This document shows, piece after piece, positions 1-8,770 of a DNA stretch of 64,000 nt. The position numbers and the translations under genes are program-made. The number at the start of each line of letters is the position of its first letter. Within the stretch, counting starts at the first letter, position 1. The DNA comes from Winogradskyella tangerina (GTDB taxonomy: Bacteria; Bacteroidota; Bacteroidia; Flavobacteriales; Flavobacteriaceae), in the NCBI RefSeq assembly GCF_003260205.1, contig NZ_QERF01000002.1, positions 248,001 to 312,000 of the forward strand, in the 5' to 3' direction. The notes under the pieces were generated by a model. That model was not told the origin of the DNA. It did not search any database and saw nothing but the letters and a program-made list of their open reading frames with translations.

Positions 1-856
1 CAATGAATGCTAAATACTGCGAAGCTAAATCTCCTGGTTGCTTACTAACAGGTAACTTTTGAGTTAATCCAGCCCCTTCAGAATCAGTGCGGGCCACTAT
101 AATTCCATCCTCTACTCCTAATTCAAGAAAAGCATAGCGAACAGCATTCAACTTAGCAATAAAATCTTCGTGTGGAACGGTAACCTTCCCATCTTGATGT
201 CCACATTGCTTAGCATCAGACACCTGATTTTCAATTTGAATAGCGCAAGCTCCAGCCTGAATCATCTTCTTGGCTAGAAGATATGTAGCTTCTTCGTTAC
301 CGAAGCCAGCATCAATATCTGCAATGATCGGAACAACATGCGTTTCAAAATTATCGATTTGATCTTGCACATCTTCACCATTCTGCAGACGTCTAAATAA
401 ATCATTAAGTTCTATGGCATCAGCCTGACGAAGAAAATCATAGATTTCAGCAATCAAGGCCGGTACAGCTGTTTTTTCGTGCATAGATTGATCTGGTAAT
501 GGACCAAATTCTGAACGAAGCGCAGCAACCATCCAACCAGAAAGGTAAAGGTAGCGCTTGCTAGTTGTTTTGTGGTGTTTTTTAACCGCTATCATTTTTT
601 GCTGAGCCACAAAACCATGCCAGCATCCTAAGGACTGTGTGTAATTTGCAGCGTCTGCATCGTAATCAGCCATGTCTTTTCGCATTATGGCCGCAGTGTA
701 TTTGGCGATTTCTAATCCAGTTTTGAAACGGTTTTGAGTTGCCATTCTGGCTGCATTTTCGGGACTGATTGCAGTCCAGCTATTTCCAAATTTTGCTTTT
801 AGATCCTTTATAGTCTCTAAAGCTGAGGCATAGTTACTTTGTGGTAAATTTTTCAT
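1..856 (-). CDS. aceA: isocitrate lyase, N-terminal part (runs off left edge)
   Basis: First enzyme of the glyoxylate shunt: it cleaves isocitrate to glyoxylate and succinate. About 285 residues are visible from an ATG at 856 and no stop occurs before the window edge, so the gene is cut by the window and is not known to be broken. The active-site motif is KQCGHQDGKV, with the catalytic Cys near residue 218. The KQCGHQ variant and the alpha-rich N-terminal region match the long (about 530 aa) Pseudomonas-type lyase rather than the KKCGH E. coli type (family knowledge). It lies 124 bp downstream of aceB on the same strand and is probably co-transcribed with it. Confidence 0.93.
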   Translation of the reverse strand, partial: MKNLPQSNYASALETIKDLKAKFGNSWTAISPENAARMATQNRFKTGLEIAKYTAAIMRKDMADYDADAANYTQSLGCWHGFVAQQKMIAVKKHHKTTSKRYLYLSGWMVAALRSEFGPLPDQSMHEKTAVPALIAEIYDFLRQADAIELNDLFRRLQNGEDVQDQIDNFETHVVPIIADIDAGFGNEEATYLLAKKMIQAGACAIQIENQVSDAKQCGHQDGKVTVPHEDFIAKLNAVRYAFLELGVEDGIIVARTDSEGAGLTQKLPVSKQPGDLASQYLAFI

Positions 857-896
857 AATTTTGAAATGTATTAATGATATAATTAGATTTAATATG

Positions 897-937
897 AATC
901 CCGTTTAATGTTGCCGCATTAGCGGGATTTTTTGATT
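897..937 (+). terminator. terminator-like hairpin facing against the aceB-aceA operon
   Basis: The outer stem is AATCCCG (897-903) with CGGGATT (923-929). The inner stem is TAATG (906-910) with CATTA (917-921). A run of T follows on the plus strand only. In the aceBA transcript (minus strand) the U-run would be missing, so there it could only act as a stem-loop between the two genes. Confidence 0.5.
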
Positions 938-946
938 TTTTTAATT

Positions 947-974
947 TGATGCTTCGACAAGCTCAGCATGATCA
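947..974. repeat. REP-like intergenic element
   Basis: Contains GCTTCGACAAGCTCAGCATG, a sequence type found scattered between genes in many bacteria, Bacteroidota included (family knowledge). It is the only copy I see here. It lies immediately downstream of the aceB stop codon. Confidence 0.4.
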
Positions 975-980
975 TTCTAT

Positions 981-2579
981 TTATAATTGACGATACGCTG
1001 AAATGGTTAGGAATTCTTCAAATTCATCTTGCGTTACCAATCGTTTGAATAAGGTTATGGCATCACAAAATTTGGTATCCTTAATTTTAGCTTCGCCAAC
1101 CTCTCTAATGAGCTTTTCAACTTCATCATCAAAAATTGCATCAAACAACTCTTGGTTGAAAACACGTCCGTCTTCAAGAGATGCTTTGTTCTTTAACCAT
1201 TGCCAAACCTGAGTTCGTGAGATTTCGGCAGTTGCAGCATCTTCCATAAGATTATATAGTGCAACGGCGCCATAGCCTCTTAACCATGCTTCCATATATA
1301 GGATACCAACGTTAATATTCTTTCTAATACCAGCTTCAGTAATAGTGCCTTTTGGTAATTCTACGAGGTCTGCTTCAGTTACATTAACGTCTTCTCGTTT
1401 TCTAAATATTTGGTTTGGCGTTGGCATATATTTATCAAATTCAGACATTGCAACCTTAACTAACGCTGGGTGTGCAACCCATGTACCATCATGACCATTT
1501 TTAGCTTCGCGTTCTTTATCAACACGAACTTTTTCGAGAGCAACTTCATTAGCCTTTGCATTGTTTTTTATAGGAATTTGCGCAGCCATTCCGCCCATAG
1601 CATGAATACCACGCTTATGGCAAACCTGAATGACAAGATTTGAATAAGCCGCCATAAATGGCGTAGTCATTGTAACCTGATCTCTATTAGGAACGATGAA
1701 TCCCTCGTGGTTTCTGAATTTTTTGATGTATGAAAAGATGTAATCCCAGCGACCACAATTCAATCCTACGATATGGTCTTTCAATTCGTAAATGAATTCA
1801 TTTAATTGGAAACTTGCTGTTATCGTTTCAATAAGTAAAGTCGCCTTAAACGTACCTTGAGGAACACCAAGATAAGCTTGGGCATATTCAAAAACAGCAT
1901 TCCACCAGCGCGCTTCTAGATAGTGCTCTAGTTTCGGTAAATAGAAATATGGTGCTGTTCCATTTTCTAGCAAGATTTTTGAGTTATGGAAAACATATAG
2001 ACCAAAATCAAATAAACTACCAGAAACTTCTTCACCATCGACCAAAACATGTCTCTCATTGAGATGCAGCCCTCTTGGTCTTACTAAAAGAACAGCCGTT
2101 TCATCATTTAATTTATAGTGTTTACCTCTAGATTCATCAATTAGCTCGATGGTTTTTTTATTCGCATCTAATAAGTTTTGTTGACCTTCAACAGTATTTG
2201 ACCAACTTGGTGCGTTACTATCTTCAAAATCAGCCATAAAAGTTTTGGCTCCAGAATTCAAGGCATTAATAACCATTTTACGATCAACAGGACCAGTAAT
2301 TTCAACACGTCGGTCCATTAAGTCTTCAGGAATCGAATCTACCTTCCACCCACCTTCTCTTACATGTGCCGTCTCTTTTAAGAACTCAGGAAAATTACCT
2401 TTATCAAAATGCGCTTGTTGCCCTTTGCGCTTATCTAATAAATCGAGACGTTGCTTATCGAATTTTCTATGAAGCTGTCTAACAAACAACAATGCGTCTT
2501 CTGTTAAAATGTTTGGGTAAAATTGGTCAACCTCTCTTGAAAAGGTTAAATGGTCTGGTGTAGCGATTAAAAATTCCAT
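981..2579 (-). CDS. aceB: malate synthase A
   Basis: Condenses glyoxylate with acetyl-CoA to malate, the second step of the glyoxylate shunt. The protein is 532 aa from the ATG at 2579, the usual length of the A-type enzyme. Recognisable blocks are MADFEDSNAPSW, LLVRPRGLHL (active-site Arg), the GRWDYIF block and HPALVKVAM. I prefer the start at 2579 (MEFLIATPDHL) because the eight extra residues of the longer frame, beginning at 2603, look unlike the family N-terminus. It reads away from the RamB-like regulator, and the shared 120-bp region holds a palindrome and repeated TTCGC half-sites. aceA follows on the same strand. Confidence 0.95.
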   Translation of the reverse strand: MEFLIATPDHLTFSREVDQFYPNILTEDALLFVRQLHRKFDKQRLDLLDKRKGQQAHFDKGNFPEFLKETAHVREGGWKVDSIPEDLMDRRVEITGPVDRKMVINALNSGAKTFMADFEDSNAPSWSNTVEGQQNLLDANKKTIELIDESRGKHYKLNDETAVLLVRPRGLHLNERHVLVDGEEVSGSLFDFGLYVFHNSKILLENGTAPYFYLPKLEHYLEARWWNAVFEYAQAYLGVPQGTFKATLLIETITASFQLNEFIYELKDHIVGLNCGRWDYIFSYIKKFRNHEGFIVPNRDQVTMTTPFMAAYSNLVIQVCHKRGIHAMGGMAAQIPIKNNAKANEVALEKVRVDKEREAKNGHDGTWVAHPALVKVAMSEFDKYMPTPNQIFRKREDVNVTEADLVELPKGTITEAGIRKNINVGILYMEAWLRGYGAVALYNLMEDAATAEISRTQVWQWLKNKASLEDGRVFNQELFDAIFDDEVEKLIREVGEAKIKDTKFCDAITLFKRLVTQDEFEEFLTISAYRQL

Positions 2580-2630
2580 ACTATAAATGATTTGATGAGA
2601 CAATGTTACAACAAGTTTTTGAAAAAAACA

Positions 2631-2644
2631 AGCGAACGTTCGCT
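2631..2644. promoter_or_regulatory. perfect 14-bp palindrome, probable operator
   Basis: AGCGAACGTTCGCT is an exact inverted repeat midway between the divergent aceB and regulator genes. Further half-sites TTCGCT (2656-2661) and TTCGCA (2674-2679) follow as direct repeats. Position and symmetry suggest the binding site of the adjacent RamB-like protein. This is inferred from context; there is no binding evidence. Confidence 0.6.
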
Positions 2645-2687
2645 ATTTTTATTTTTTCGCTCATAATTGAATATTCGCAAATAATTA

Positions 2688-2695
2688 TATCTTTG
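2688..2695 (+). promoter_or_regulatory. -7 promoter box of the RamB-like regulator
   Basis: TATCTTTG is an exact match to the Bacteroidota -7 consensus TAnnTTTG. A TTG at 2667-2669 sits 18 bp upstream as a possible -33 element. The box ends only 5 bp before the ATG at 2701, which would give a transcript with almost no leader. Half-site TTCGCA at 2674-2679 lies between the two elements, where a bound repressor would block polymerase. Confidence 0.55.
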
Positions 2696-2700
2696 TTTAT

Positions 2701-4179
2701 ATGGAACAAGATTATATCAAGCTTATTTTTGGACTAAAACTTAAGCAAATCCGCACTGACCGTGGGCTTTCACTATTTGGTCTTTCTAAACTATCTGGAC
2801 TTTCAAAATCCTATTTGAATGAGATTGAGAAAGGAAAAAAATATCCAAAACCTGATAAAATTGCAGCGCTTTCGGAACATTTAGAGGTTGGTTATGATGA
2901 TTTAGTGTCCTTGAAATTGGATAAAAATCTTGCGCCAATTGGAGAGATTTTACAATCCAAACTATTAAAGGAAATTCCTTTAGAGCTTTTTGGTATTCAA
3001 GAAAGCACGCTTATTGACATCATTTCGAATGCACCAGCAAAAGTCAATGCGTTCATTAGCACCATCATTGAGATCGCACGTAATTATAATTTTAGTCGCG
3101 AAAACTTTTTCTTAGCGTCCGTTCGTTCGTTTCAAGAAGCGAATAACAACTATTTCGAAGACCTCGAGCAAGAGGTACTGAAGTTTGCTAAAACCTATCA
3201 GGTAGATCTTTCAAAAAAGATAACTTCGAAGGAATTAGAGGATATATTAGTTGAAGAATATGGGTATCATATTAATAATGACGAGCTAGAAGCACATAGC
3301 GAACTCGATAATCTCAGATCCATCTATGTACCCAAGACCAAAACACTTTTGATTACCAAAGGTATTGACGATGCCCAGCGATCATTCATCTATGCTAAGG
3401 AATTGGCCTATAATTATTTAAAAATTGAAGAGCGACTTTATACCTTTTCATGGATCAAGTTTGATAATTTTGACGAAGTCCTAAATAATTTTTATGCCTC
3501 ATATTTCGCAGGTGCCTTAATTATCCCTCGGGAAAGTCTTGTCGAAAACCTGAAACAAGTTTTTTCTAAAAAGCGTTTCAATTCTAAAGAATTTTTATCG
3601 CTTTTGTCCAACTACAACGCTTCACCTGAAAGTGTATACCAGCGCTTGACAAACATTCTTCCAAAGGATTTCAAACTTAAAAATCTTTTCTTTTTAAGGT
3701 TTTCACATAAACAAGATACCGATGATTTTTCACTGAATAAAGAGCTGCATTTAGCTAAACATCAATCACCGCGTGCGAGCGAAACTGATGAGCACTATTG
3801 TCGTAGGTGGGTCTCTATTAAGGTATTGAAAGCTATAAGTGAGAATAAATCCGACCATGAATTCGATATTCAAATATCAGATTATGCAACTGAAGAAAAA
3901 CAATATTTGGTTTTGGCGTCAGCGACCAAAGATCCTTTTAGGGATAACCGATATAGAAGTGTCTCTATTGGTATTGAAATTAATTCACAATTTCAGCGAA
4001 GAGCCAATTTCCTTGAGCATAGAGGACTAAAAACGGTTCATGTCGGTGTGACCTGCGAACGTTGCGCCATTGTAAATTGTAATGTTCGAAAAGCGGATCC
4101 TGTTTTTCTAGAAAGAAAAAAGAAGGAAACTGATACGGAAAAAGTGGTTAAAGCCATTCAGGAAAAATACAGTCAATAA
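2701..4179 (+). CDS. RamB-like XRE/IrrE-fold transcriptional regulator of the glyoxylate shunt
   Basis: A DNA-binding regulator of 492 aa. An XRE-type helix-turn-helix spans about residues 10-66 (SLFGLSKLSGLSKSYLNEIE). A middle region resembles the ImmA/IrrE (DUF955) fold, but AKELAY (232-237) stands where the zinc-protease HExxH motif would be, so it should not be a protease. The C-terminus has a Cys cluster (C452, C455, C460: CERCAIVNC), as in the DUF2083 family of short-chain fatty-acyl regulators. Actinobacterial RamB, of the same architecture, controls acetate genes (family knowledge). Divergence from aceBA supports that role. There is no room for a later start, because the HTH begins within ten residues. 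Confidence 0.82.
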   Translation: MEQDYIKLIFGLKLKQIRTDRGLSLFGLSKLSGLSKSYLNEIEKGKKYPKPDKIAALSEHLEVGYDDLVSLKLDKNLAPIGEILQSKLLKEIPLELFGIQESTLIDIISNAPAKVNAFISTIIEIARNYNFSRENFFLASVRSFQEANNNYFEDLEQEVLKFAKTYQVDLSKKITSKELEDILVEEYGYHINNDELEAHSELDNLRSIYVPKTKTLLITKGIDDAQRSFIYAKELAYNYLKIEERLYTFSWIKFDNFDEVLNNFYASYFAGALIIPRESLVENLKQVFSKKRFNSKEFLSLLSNYNASPESVYQRLTNILPKDFKLKNLFFLRFSHKQDTDDFSLNKELHLAKHQSPRASETDEHYCRRWVSIKVLKAISENKSDHEFDIQISDYATEEKQYLVLASATKDPFRDNRYRSVSIGIEINSQFQRRANFLEHRGLKTVHVGVTCERCAIVNCNVRKADPVFLERKKKETDTEKVVKAIQEKYSQ

Positions 4180-4180
4180 G

Positions 4181-4223
4181 AAATCCCAAATTCCAATGCA
4201 CACAATTTCGGAATTCAGGATTT
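4181..4223. terminator. imperfect hairpin between convergent genes
   Basis: AAATCC (4181-4186) pairs with GGATTT (4218-4223), and ATTCC (4190-4194) with GGAAT (4210-4214), around a 15-nt loop. It lies just past the regulator stop and before the acs stop. No clear T-run follows on either strand, so this is a weak terminator candidate. Confidence 0.3.
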
Positions 4224-4282
4224 ACATTCTCAATAGTCATATTGATAACATAATCAATGACTACCGATATATTCAGACAGGT

Positions 4283-6190
4283 TTATAGTACGTTATCCAT
4301 TATTTCCTGAACTACCTCAGGATTAAGCAATGTACTTGTATCACCCAGATTACTAGTATCTTTTGAAGCGATTTTTCTCAAAATTCGTCTCATAATTTTA
4401 CCAGATCGTGTTTTAGGTAAACCTGACGTGAATTGGATCTTGTCTAACTTGGCAATCGGACCAATACGATCAGTAATTAATTGATTAATTTCTCGACGTA
4501 CGTTGTCGTGATCTCTATTTTCACTTGTATCCTTCAGCGTGATATAGCCATACAAAGCATTACCTTTAACATCGTGCGGAAATCCAACAATAGCAGATTC
4601 TGCCACGGCATTATGCTCGTTAATAGCATCTTCAATTGGCGCCGTACCGAGATTATGACCAGAAACAATAATTACATCATCTACCCTACCTGTAATTCTG
4701 TAATACCCTACTTCGTCGCGCAAAGCACCATCGCCAGTGAAATACATGTTTTCGAATGCTGAAAAATATGTGTCCTTATAGCGCTGATGATTGCCCCAAA
4801 TGGTTCTAGCCATCGATGGCCATGGGAATTTAATACAGAGCCTTCCATCAACCTGATTGCCTTTAATTTCCTGACCATTTTCGTCCATCAATGCGGGTTG
4901 AATTCCAATAAATGGTAAGGTGGCATAAGTTGGTTTTGTAGGTGTTGAAAACGGAATTGGTGTGATCATAATTCCGCCCGTCTCGGTTTGCCACCAAGTA
5001 TCAACAATCGGACTTTTCTTTTTACCGACATTGTCATTATACCAATGCCATGCTTCTTCATTGATAGGTTCGCCTACGGATCCTAAAACTTTCAAGGAAG
5101 AGAGATCATATTTTTCAACAAGCTCGGTTCCGTGTTTGGCTAAGGCTCTAATGGCCGTTGGCGCTGTGTAGAACTGATTGATCTTGTGTTTTTCTACAAT
5201 ATCCCAGAAGCGTCCAAAATCAGGGTAACTCGGAACACCTTCAAACATTACAGTGGTTGCCCCATTACATAAAGGCCCGTAAACAATATAGCTATGGCCG
5301 GTAATCCAACCAATATCTGCGGTACACCAATAGATATCTTCTTCACGGTATTGGAATACATTTTTGAATGTATATGCCGTGTATACCATATAACCTGCTG
5401 TGGTATGCAACATCCCTTTTGGCATTCCTGTAGACCCTGATGTATATAAAATAAATAAGGGATCTTCAGCATCCATAACTTCAGCAGTATATTCGCGATA
5501 GGCCTCGTCTAATAAAGGTTGAAGCCATTCATCACGGCCTTCCTTCATGTTGATATCAGAATTAATTCGCTTTGCGACTAGAACAGTCTCCACACCTGGA
5601 CAATCCTCTAAGGCTTCGTCAACAATACCTTTAAGATCGATAGTTTTCGCACCGCGAAAAGAACCGTCTGAACAAATAACCATTTTGGCATCACAATCAT
5701 TAATTCTTGTGGATAGAGCTGTAGCTGAGAATCCGGCAAACACTACAGAGTGAATAGCTCCAATTCGTGCACAAGCTAGTACAGCAATCGCCAATTCTGG
5801 AATCATAGGCAGATAAATACAAACGCGATCTCCCTTTTGAATACCTTTATCATGCAGTACATTGGCGAATTTACAGACGCGATCATAAAGCTGCCTGTAA
5901 GTAATATGCTCGGCCGGCTCATTTGGATCATTCGGTTCGAATAGTATTGCCGTTTTATCACCGCGAGTATGCAAATGTCTATCAAGGCAATTCTCGGTAA
6001 TGTTTAATTTAGCACCTTCAAACCATTTGATCTCTGGTTTTGAAAAGTCCCAACTTAAGACATTATTCCACTTTTTACGCCATTCAAAATGTTCTTCAGC
6101 AATTTCTTCCCAAAATGATTCAGGGTCTGAGGTTGATTTTCTATAGACCTGAAAGTATTCTTCAAAGTTTTTAATATGATAATTACTCAT
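4283..6190 (-). CDS. acs: acetyl-CoA synthetase (AMP-forming)
   Basis: Activates acetate to acetyl-CoA through acetyl-AMP in the cytoplasm. At 635 aa it has the usual length. Visible motifs are the adenylate-forming P-loop YTSGSTGMPKG, WWQTETGG, FTGDGA, and the C-terminal PKTRSGKIMRR, whose Lys (about K598) is the residue acylated to switch off this family (family knowledge). The start overlaps the prpE stop by 8 bp, so the two are translationally coupled. Together with the neighbouring kinase, symporter and shunt genes this points to growth on acetate. Confidence 0.96.
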   Translation of the reverse strand: MSNYHIKNFEEYFQVYRKSTSDPESFWEEIAEEHFEWRKKWNNVLSWDFSKPEIKWFEGAKLNITENCLDRHLHTRGDKTAILFEPNDPNEPAEHITYRQLYDRVCKFANVLHDKGIQKGDRVCIYLPMIPELAIAVLACARIGAIHSVVFAGFSATALSTRINDCDAKMVICSDGSFRGAKTIDLKGIVDEALEDCPGVETVLVAKRINSDINMKEGRDEWLQPLLDEAYREYTAEVMDAEDPLFILYTSGSTGMPKGMLHTTAGYMVYTAYTFKNVFQYREEDIYWCTADIGWITGHSYIVYGPLCNGATTVMFEGVPSYPDFGRFWDIVEKHKINQFYTAPTAIRALAKHGTELVEKYDLSSLKVLGSVGEPINEEAWHWYNDNVGKKKSPIVDTWWQTETGGIMITPIPFSTPTKPTYATLPFIGIQPALMDENGQEIKGNQVDGRLCIKFPWPSMARTIWGNHQRYKDTYFSAFENMYFTGDGALRDEVGYYRITGRVDDVIIVSGHNLGTAPIEDAINEHNAVAESAIVGFPHDVKGNALYGYITLKDTSENRDHDNVRREINQLITDRIGPIAKLDKIQFTSGLPKTRSGKIMRRILRKIASKDTSNLGDTSTLLNPEVVQEIMDNVL

Positions 6191-8096
6191 GGTTGATTAA
6201 GTTTTTATGTATTCCTATTTGATTTTTTTTATAAACAGTTTCAATTTCTGAAATTATCGCGACATCGTCAATGGTTGACGGCACATTATATTCTAATTCG
6301 TCTGAAATGTTCCTCAACAATTTACGAAGAATTTTTCCAGAACGTGTTTTCGGCAATCGTTTAACAACAAGGACATCTTTAAATGATGCAACTGCACCAA
6401 TTTCGTGACGAACATCTTGTACGATCTCTTTTGAAATTACCTCCTCATCCTGATTTTCACCAGATTTCAAGACGATTAATCCCAAAGGTTTTTGACCTTT
6501 TAAATCGCAATGCACCCCGAATACAGCACACTCAGCAACGGCCTTGTGTGAAGCAACAATTTCCTCCATCTCAGCTGTTGACAATCGATGCCCAGCCACA
6601 TTGATGATATCATCTACACGACCCGTAATGAACACATAGCCATCTTCATCCTTGTAGCCACCATCACCTGAAAAATAATAGCCTGAAAATTTGCTAAGAT
6701 ATCCAGATTTGAAGCGCTCTGGATTGCCCCAAAGATTTAAAAGCGTACCTGGAGGTAAAGGCAATTTAACAGCAACGTAGCCTTCTACTCCGGCTTCAGT
6801 TTCACGACCGCTTTCATTCAGAATTTGAATATCGTAACCACAAACTGGTAAGGAAGCGGATCCGGGTTTTACGTCCATCAATTCAACACCTACCATATTG
6901 GCCAGCATCGGCCATCCGCTTTCGGTCTGCCACCAATGGTCAATTACGGGAATATTCAAATGTTGTTCTGTCCAGCGCAGTGTTGCCACATCACAACGTT
7001 CACCTGCAAGAAATTGATATTTTAAATGACTCAGATCGAATTTCTTAATAAAATCCCCATTAGGATCCTCCTTTTTAATAGCACGGATAGCAGTTGGCGC
7101 TGTAAACATTACCTTAACCTTATGTTCACTGATCACTCTCCAAAAGGTAGAAGCATCGGGTGTTTTAATTGGCTTCCCTTCAAATAAGATGGTAGTATTT
7201 CTATTTATTAGTGGTCCATAAACAATATAGCTGTGACCCACAACCCATCCAACGTCGCTTGCTGCCCAGTAAACATCGCCTGGCTCAACACCATAAACAT
7301 GTTTCATGGAGAATTTTAAAGCCGTGGCATAACCTCCTGAATCTCTTATAATACCTTTAGGTTTTCCTGTGGTTCCTGAAGTATATAAAATATAAAGTGG
7401 ATGGTTAGATTCAACAGCAACTGGCTCAATAGGCACAGATTTTGAAACTAGTTCATCATAATCAATATCGTAGGATTGATAAGGTATTTCAACCCCTAAC
7501 TTTCGATCAAAAACAATGACGTGTTCTGGCTTATTCTCTGCCAGTTCTATGGCTTCATCTACAAATGGTTTGTATGGAATTATGCGTTGAATTTCTATTC
7601 CATTAGATGCAGTAATAATTGCCTTTGGCTTACAATCGTCTATACGGATAGCGAGTTCGTGTGGGGCAAATCCGCCAAAAACCACGGAGTGAATAACACC
7701 TAACCGCGCACAGGCTAACATAGCGTAAAGTGCCTGCGGAATCATTGGCATGTAAATAACACAGGTATCACCTTTTTGTAATCCAAGAGTTTCTAACCCT
7801 CCAGCTAATTTGGATACTTCATGATGTAATTGATTAAATGAAATAGCCGTTTTAGTGTCTGTTACAGGTGAATCGTAAATAATGGCATTTTGATCACCAT
7901 AGCCATCCTCTATGTGCTTATCAATACAGAGGTAGCTGATATTCAATTTCCCGTCTGAAAACCACTGTGGATAGTCGTATTGGTCTGTCCCGAGAATTTC
8001 ATTAGGCTTTTGATACCAAGCAATTTCTTCTGCCTGAGCCTTCCAGAATTTGGATGGTTGTTTAATACTTCTATCGTAAATATCTTGATAGCTCAT
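6183..8096 (-). CDS. prpE: propionyl-CoA synthetase (AMP-forming)
   Basis: Activates propionate, and probably other short acids, to the CoA thioester. It is 637 aa of the acyl-CoA synthetase family with P-loop YTSGTTGKPKG, FSGDGGY and PKTRSGKILRK (Lys about 588). WWQTESGWPM replaces the WWQTETGG of acetyl-CoA synthetases; ESGWP is typical of PrpE (family knowledge), which is why I assign propionate. It overlaps the upstream 75-aa gene by 4 bp (ATGA) and downstream acs by 8 bp, so all three form one translationally coupled operon. No methylcitrate-cycle genes lie in the window. Confidence 0.85.
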   Translation of the reverse strand: MSYQDIYDRSIKQPSKFWKAQAEEIAWYQKPNEILGTDQYDYPQWFSDGKLNISYLCIDKHIEDGYGDQNAIIYDSPVTDTKTAISFNQLHHEVSKLAGGLETLGLQKGDTCVIYMPMIPQALYAMLACARLGVIHSVVFGGFAPHELAIRIDDCKPKAIITASNGIEIQRIIPYKPFVDEAIELAENKPEHVIVFDRKLGVEIPYQSYDIDYDELVSKSVPIEPVAVESNHPLYILYTSGTTGKPKGIIRDSGGYATALKFSMKHVYGVEPGDVYWAASDVGWVVGHSYIVYGPLINRNTTILFEGKPIKTPDASTFWRVISEHKVKVMFTAPTAIRAIKKEDPNGDFIKKFDLSHLKYQFLAGERCDVATLRWTEQHLNIPVIDHWWQTESGWPMLANMVGVELMDVKPGSASLPVCGYDIQILNESGRETEAGVEGYVAVKLPLPPGTLLNLWGNPERFKSGYLSKFSGYYFSGDGGYKDEDGYVFITGRVDDIINVAGHRLSTAEMEEIVASHKAVAECAVFGVHCDLKGQKPLGLIVLKSGENQDEEVISKEIVQDVRHEIGAVASFKDVLVVKRLPKTRSGKILRKLLRNISDELEYNVPSTIDDVAIISEIETVYKKNQIGIHKNLINHE

Positions 8097-8320
8097 GATT
8101 TACTTTTTTTAGAATTAAACAATCCAAACCAATTTGGATTCAACACTTTAAGCTTTATCAAAGCCCAAATAATAACTACAAAACAAATACCCATAACAAC
8201 GGATTCTAATGGTCCAGTTGCGGTTTCACTTTCTAATTTAAAACGGAAAAATAAGGTCACAATAACGTATATACTGATAATAATATCAGACGTTAATGCA
8301 TTAATTCGAAGTCGTTTCAT
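8093..8320 (-). CDS. small membrane protein leading the prpE-acs operon
   Basis: A 75-aa protein with two hydrophobic segments, about residues 12-28 and 42-58, and a basic C-terminus (NSKKSKS). I cannot name its family. The coding frame is supported by an ATGA overlap with prpE and a plausible ATG 64 bp behind the receiver gene. It may be a membrane partner or an assembly factor linked to acid uptake, but nothing in the sequence proves a function. Confidence 0.65.
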   Translation of the reverse strand: MKRLRINALTSDIIISIYVIVTLFFRFKLESETATGPLESVVMGICFVVIIWALIKLKVLNPNWFGLFNSKKSKS

Positions 8321-8351
8321 TTTCTTTTACTTTAATTAAACATGGTTTGTT

Positions 8352-8366
8352 TGCACACAAAACCAA
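8352..8366 (-). promoter_or_regulatory. 15-bp motif shared with the porin leader (copy 1)
   Basis: Read on the minus strand this is TTGGTTTTGTGTGCA, identical over 15 bp to 15135-15149. On the plus strand the surrounding TGGTTTGTTTGC and CACAAAACCA arms form an imperfect dyad (8343-8365). It lies in the 64-bp gap in front of the 75-aa/prpE/acs operon, where an operator would sit. Confidence 0.6.
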
Positions 8367-8384
8367 CGTTCATTAAAGTTGAAA

Positions 8385-8750
8385 TTAAGAAGCTATAAGT
8401 TCATTAATTTCTGAAACTATTTTTTTTACTGAAAACGGCTTTGTTAAATATTTATCAGCTCCTAGTTTTAAGCCCTTTTCAATATCTGAAGCTTTATTTT
8501 TTGCAGTTAAGAACACTACTTTTGTGTCCTTTAACTTATTATTATCCTTAATAGCCTTAAGTGTTTGATAACCATCTACTTTCGGCATCATTATATCTAA
8601 CATTATAACATCAGGGACCACACGTTCTAAAATCTCCAAGGCCTCACTCCCATCTCTTGCAATATACACTTCAAAATCGTGCTTTTTGAACGTATATTCT
8701 AAGGTCATAACTATATTAGGTTCATCGTCAACGATGATAATCTTTTTCAT
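8385..8750 (-). CDS. single-domain response regulator (receiver only)
   Basis: A 121-aa CheY-like receiver with every key residue: acidic pair D8/D9, phospho-acceptor D52 (MLDIMMP), T82 and K104 (LTKPF). There is no DNA-binding or enzymatic output domain. The gene starts 20 bp after the symporter-kinase gene on the same strand, so that kinase is the obvious phosphodonor. The downstream target is not visible: it may hand the phosphate on, or bind another protein such as one of the two orphan DNA-binding proteins in this block. Confidence 0.9.
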   Translation of the reverse strand: MKKIIIVDDEPNIVMTLEYTFKKHDFEVYIARDGSEALEILERVVPDVIMLDIMMPKVDGYQTLKAIKDNNKLKDTKVVFLTAKNKASDIEKGLKLGADKYLTKPFSVKKIVSEINELIAS

Positions 8751-8770
8751 GGCTCTAATTATCCTACAAT

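Noticed and set aside
7980..8339. 119-codon plus-strand open frame
   Set aside because: Antisense to prpE and the 75-aa gene, whose own frames have operon overlaps and, for prpE, clear homology.
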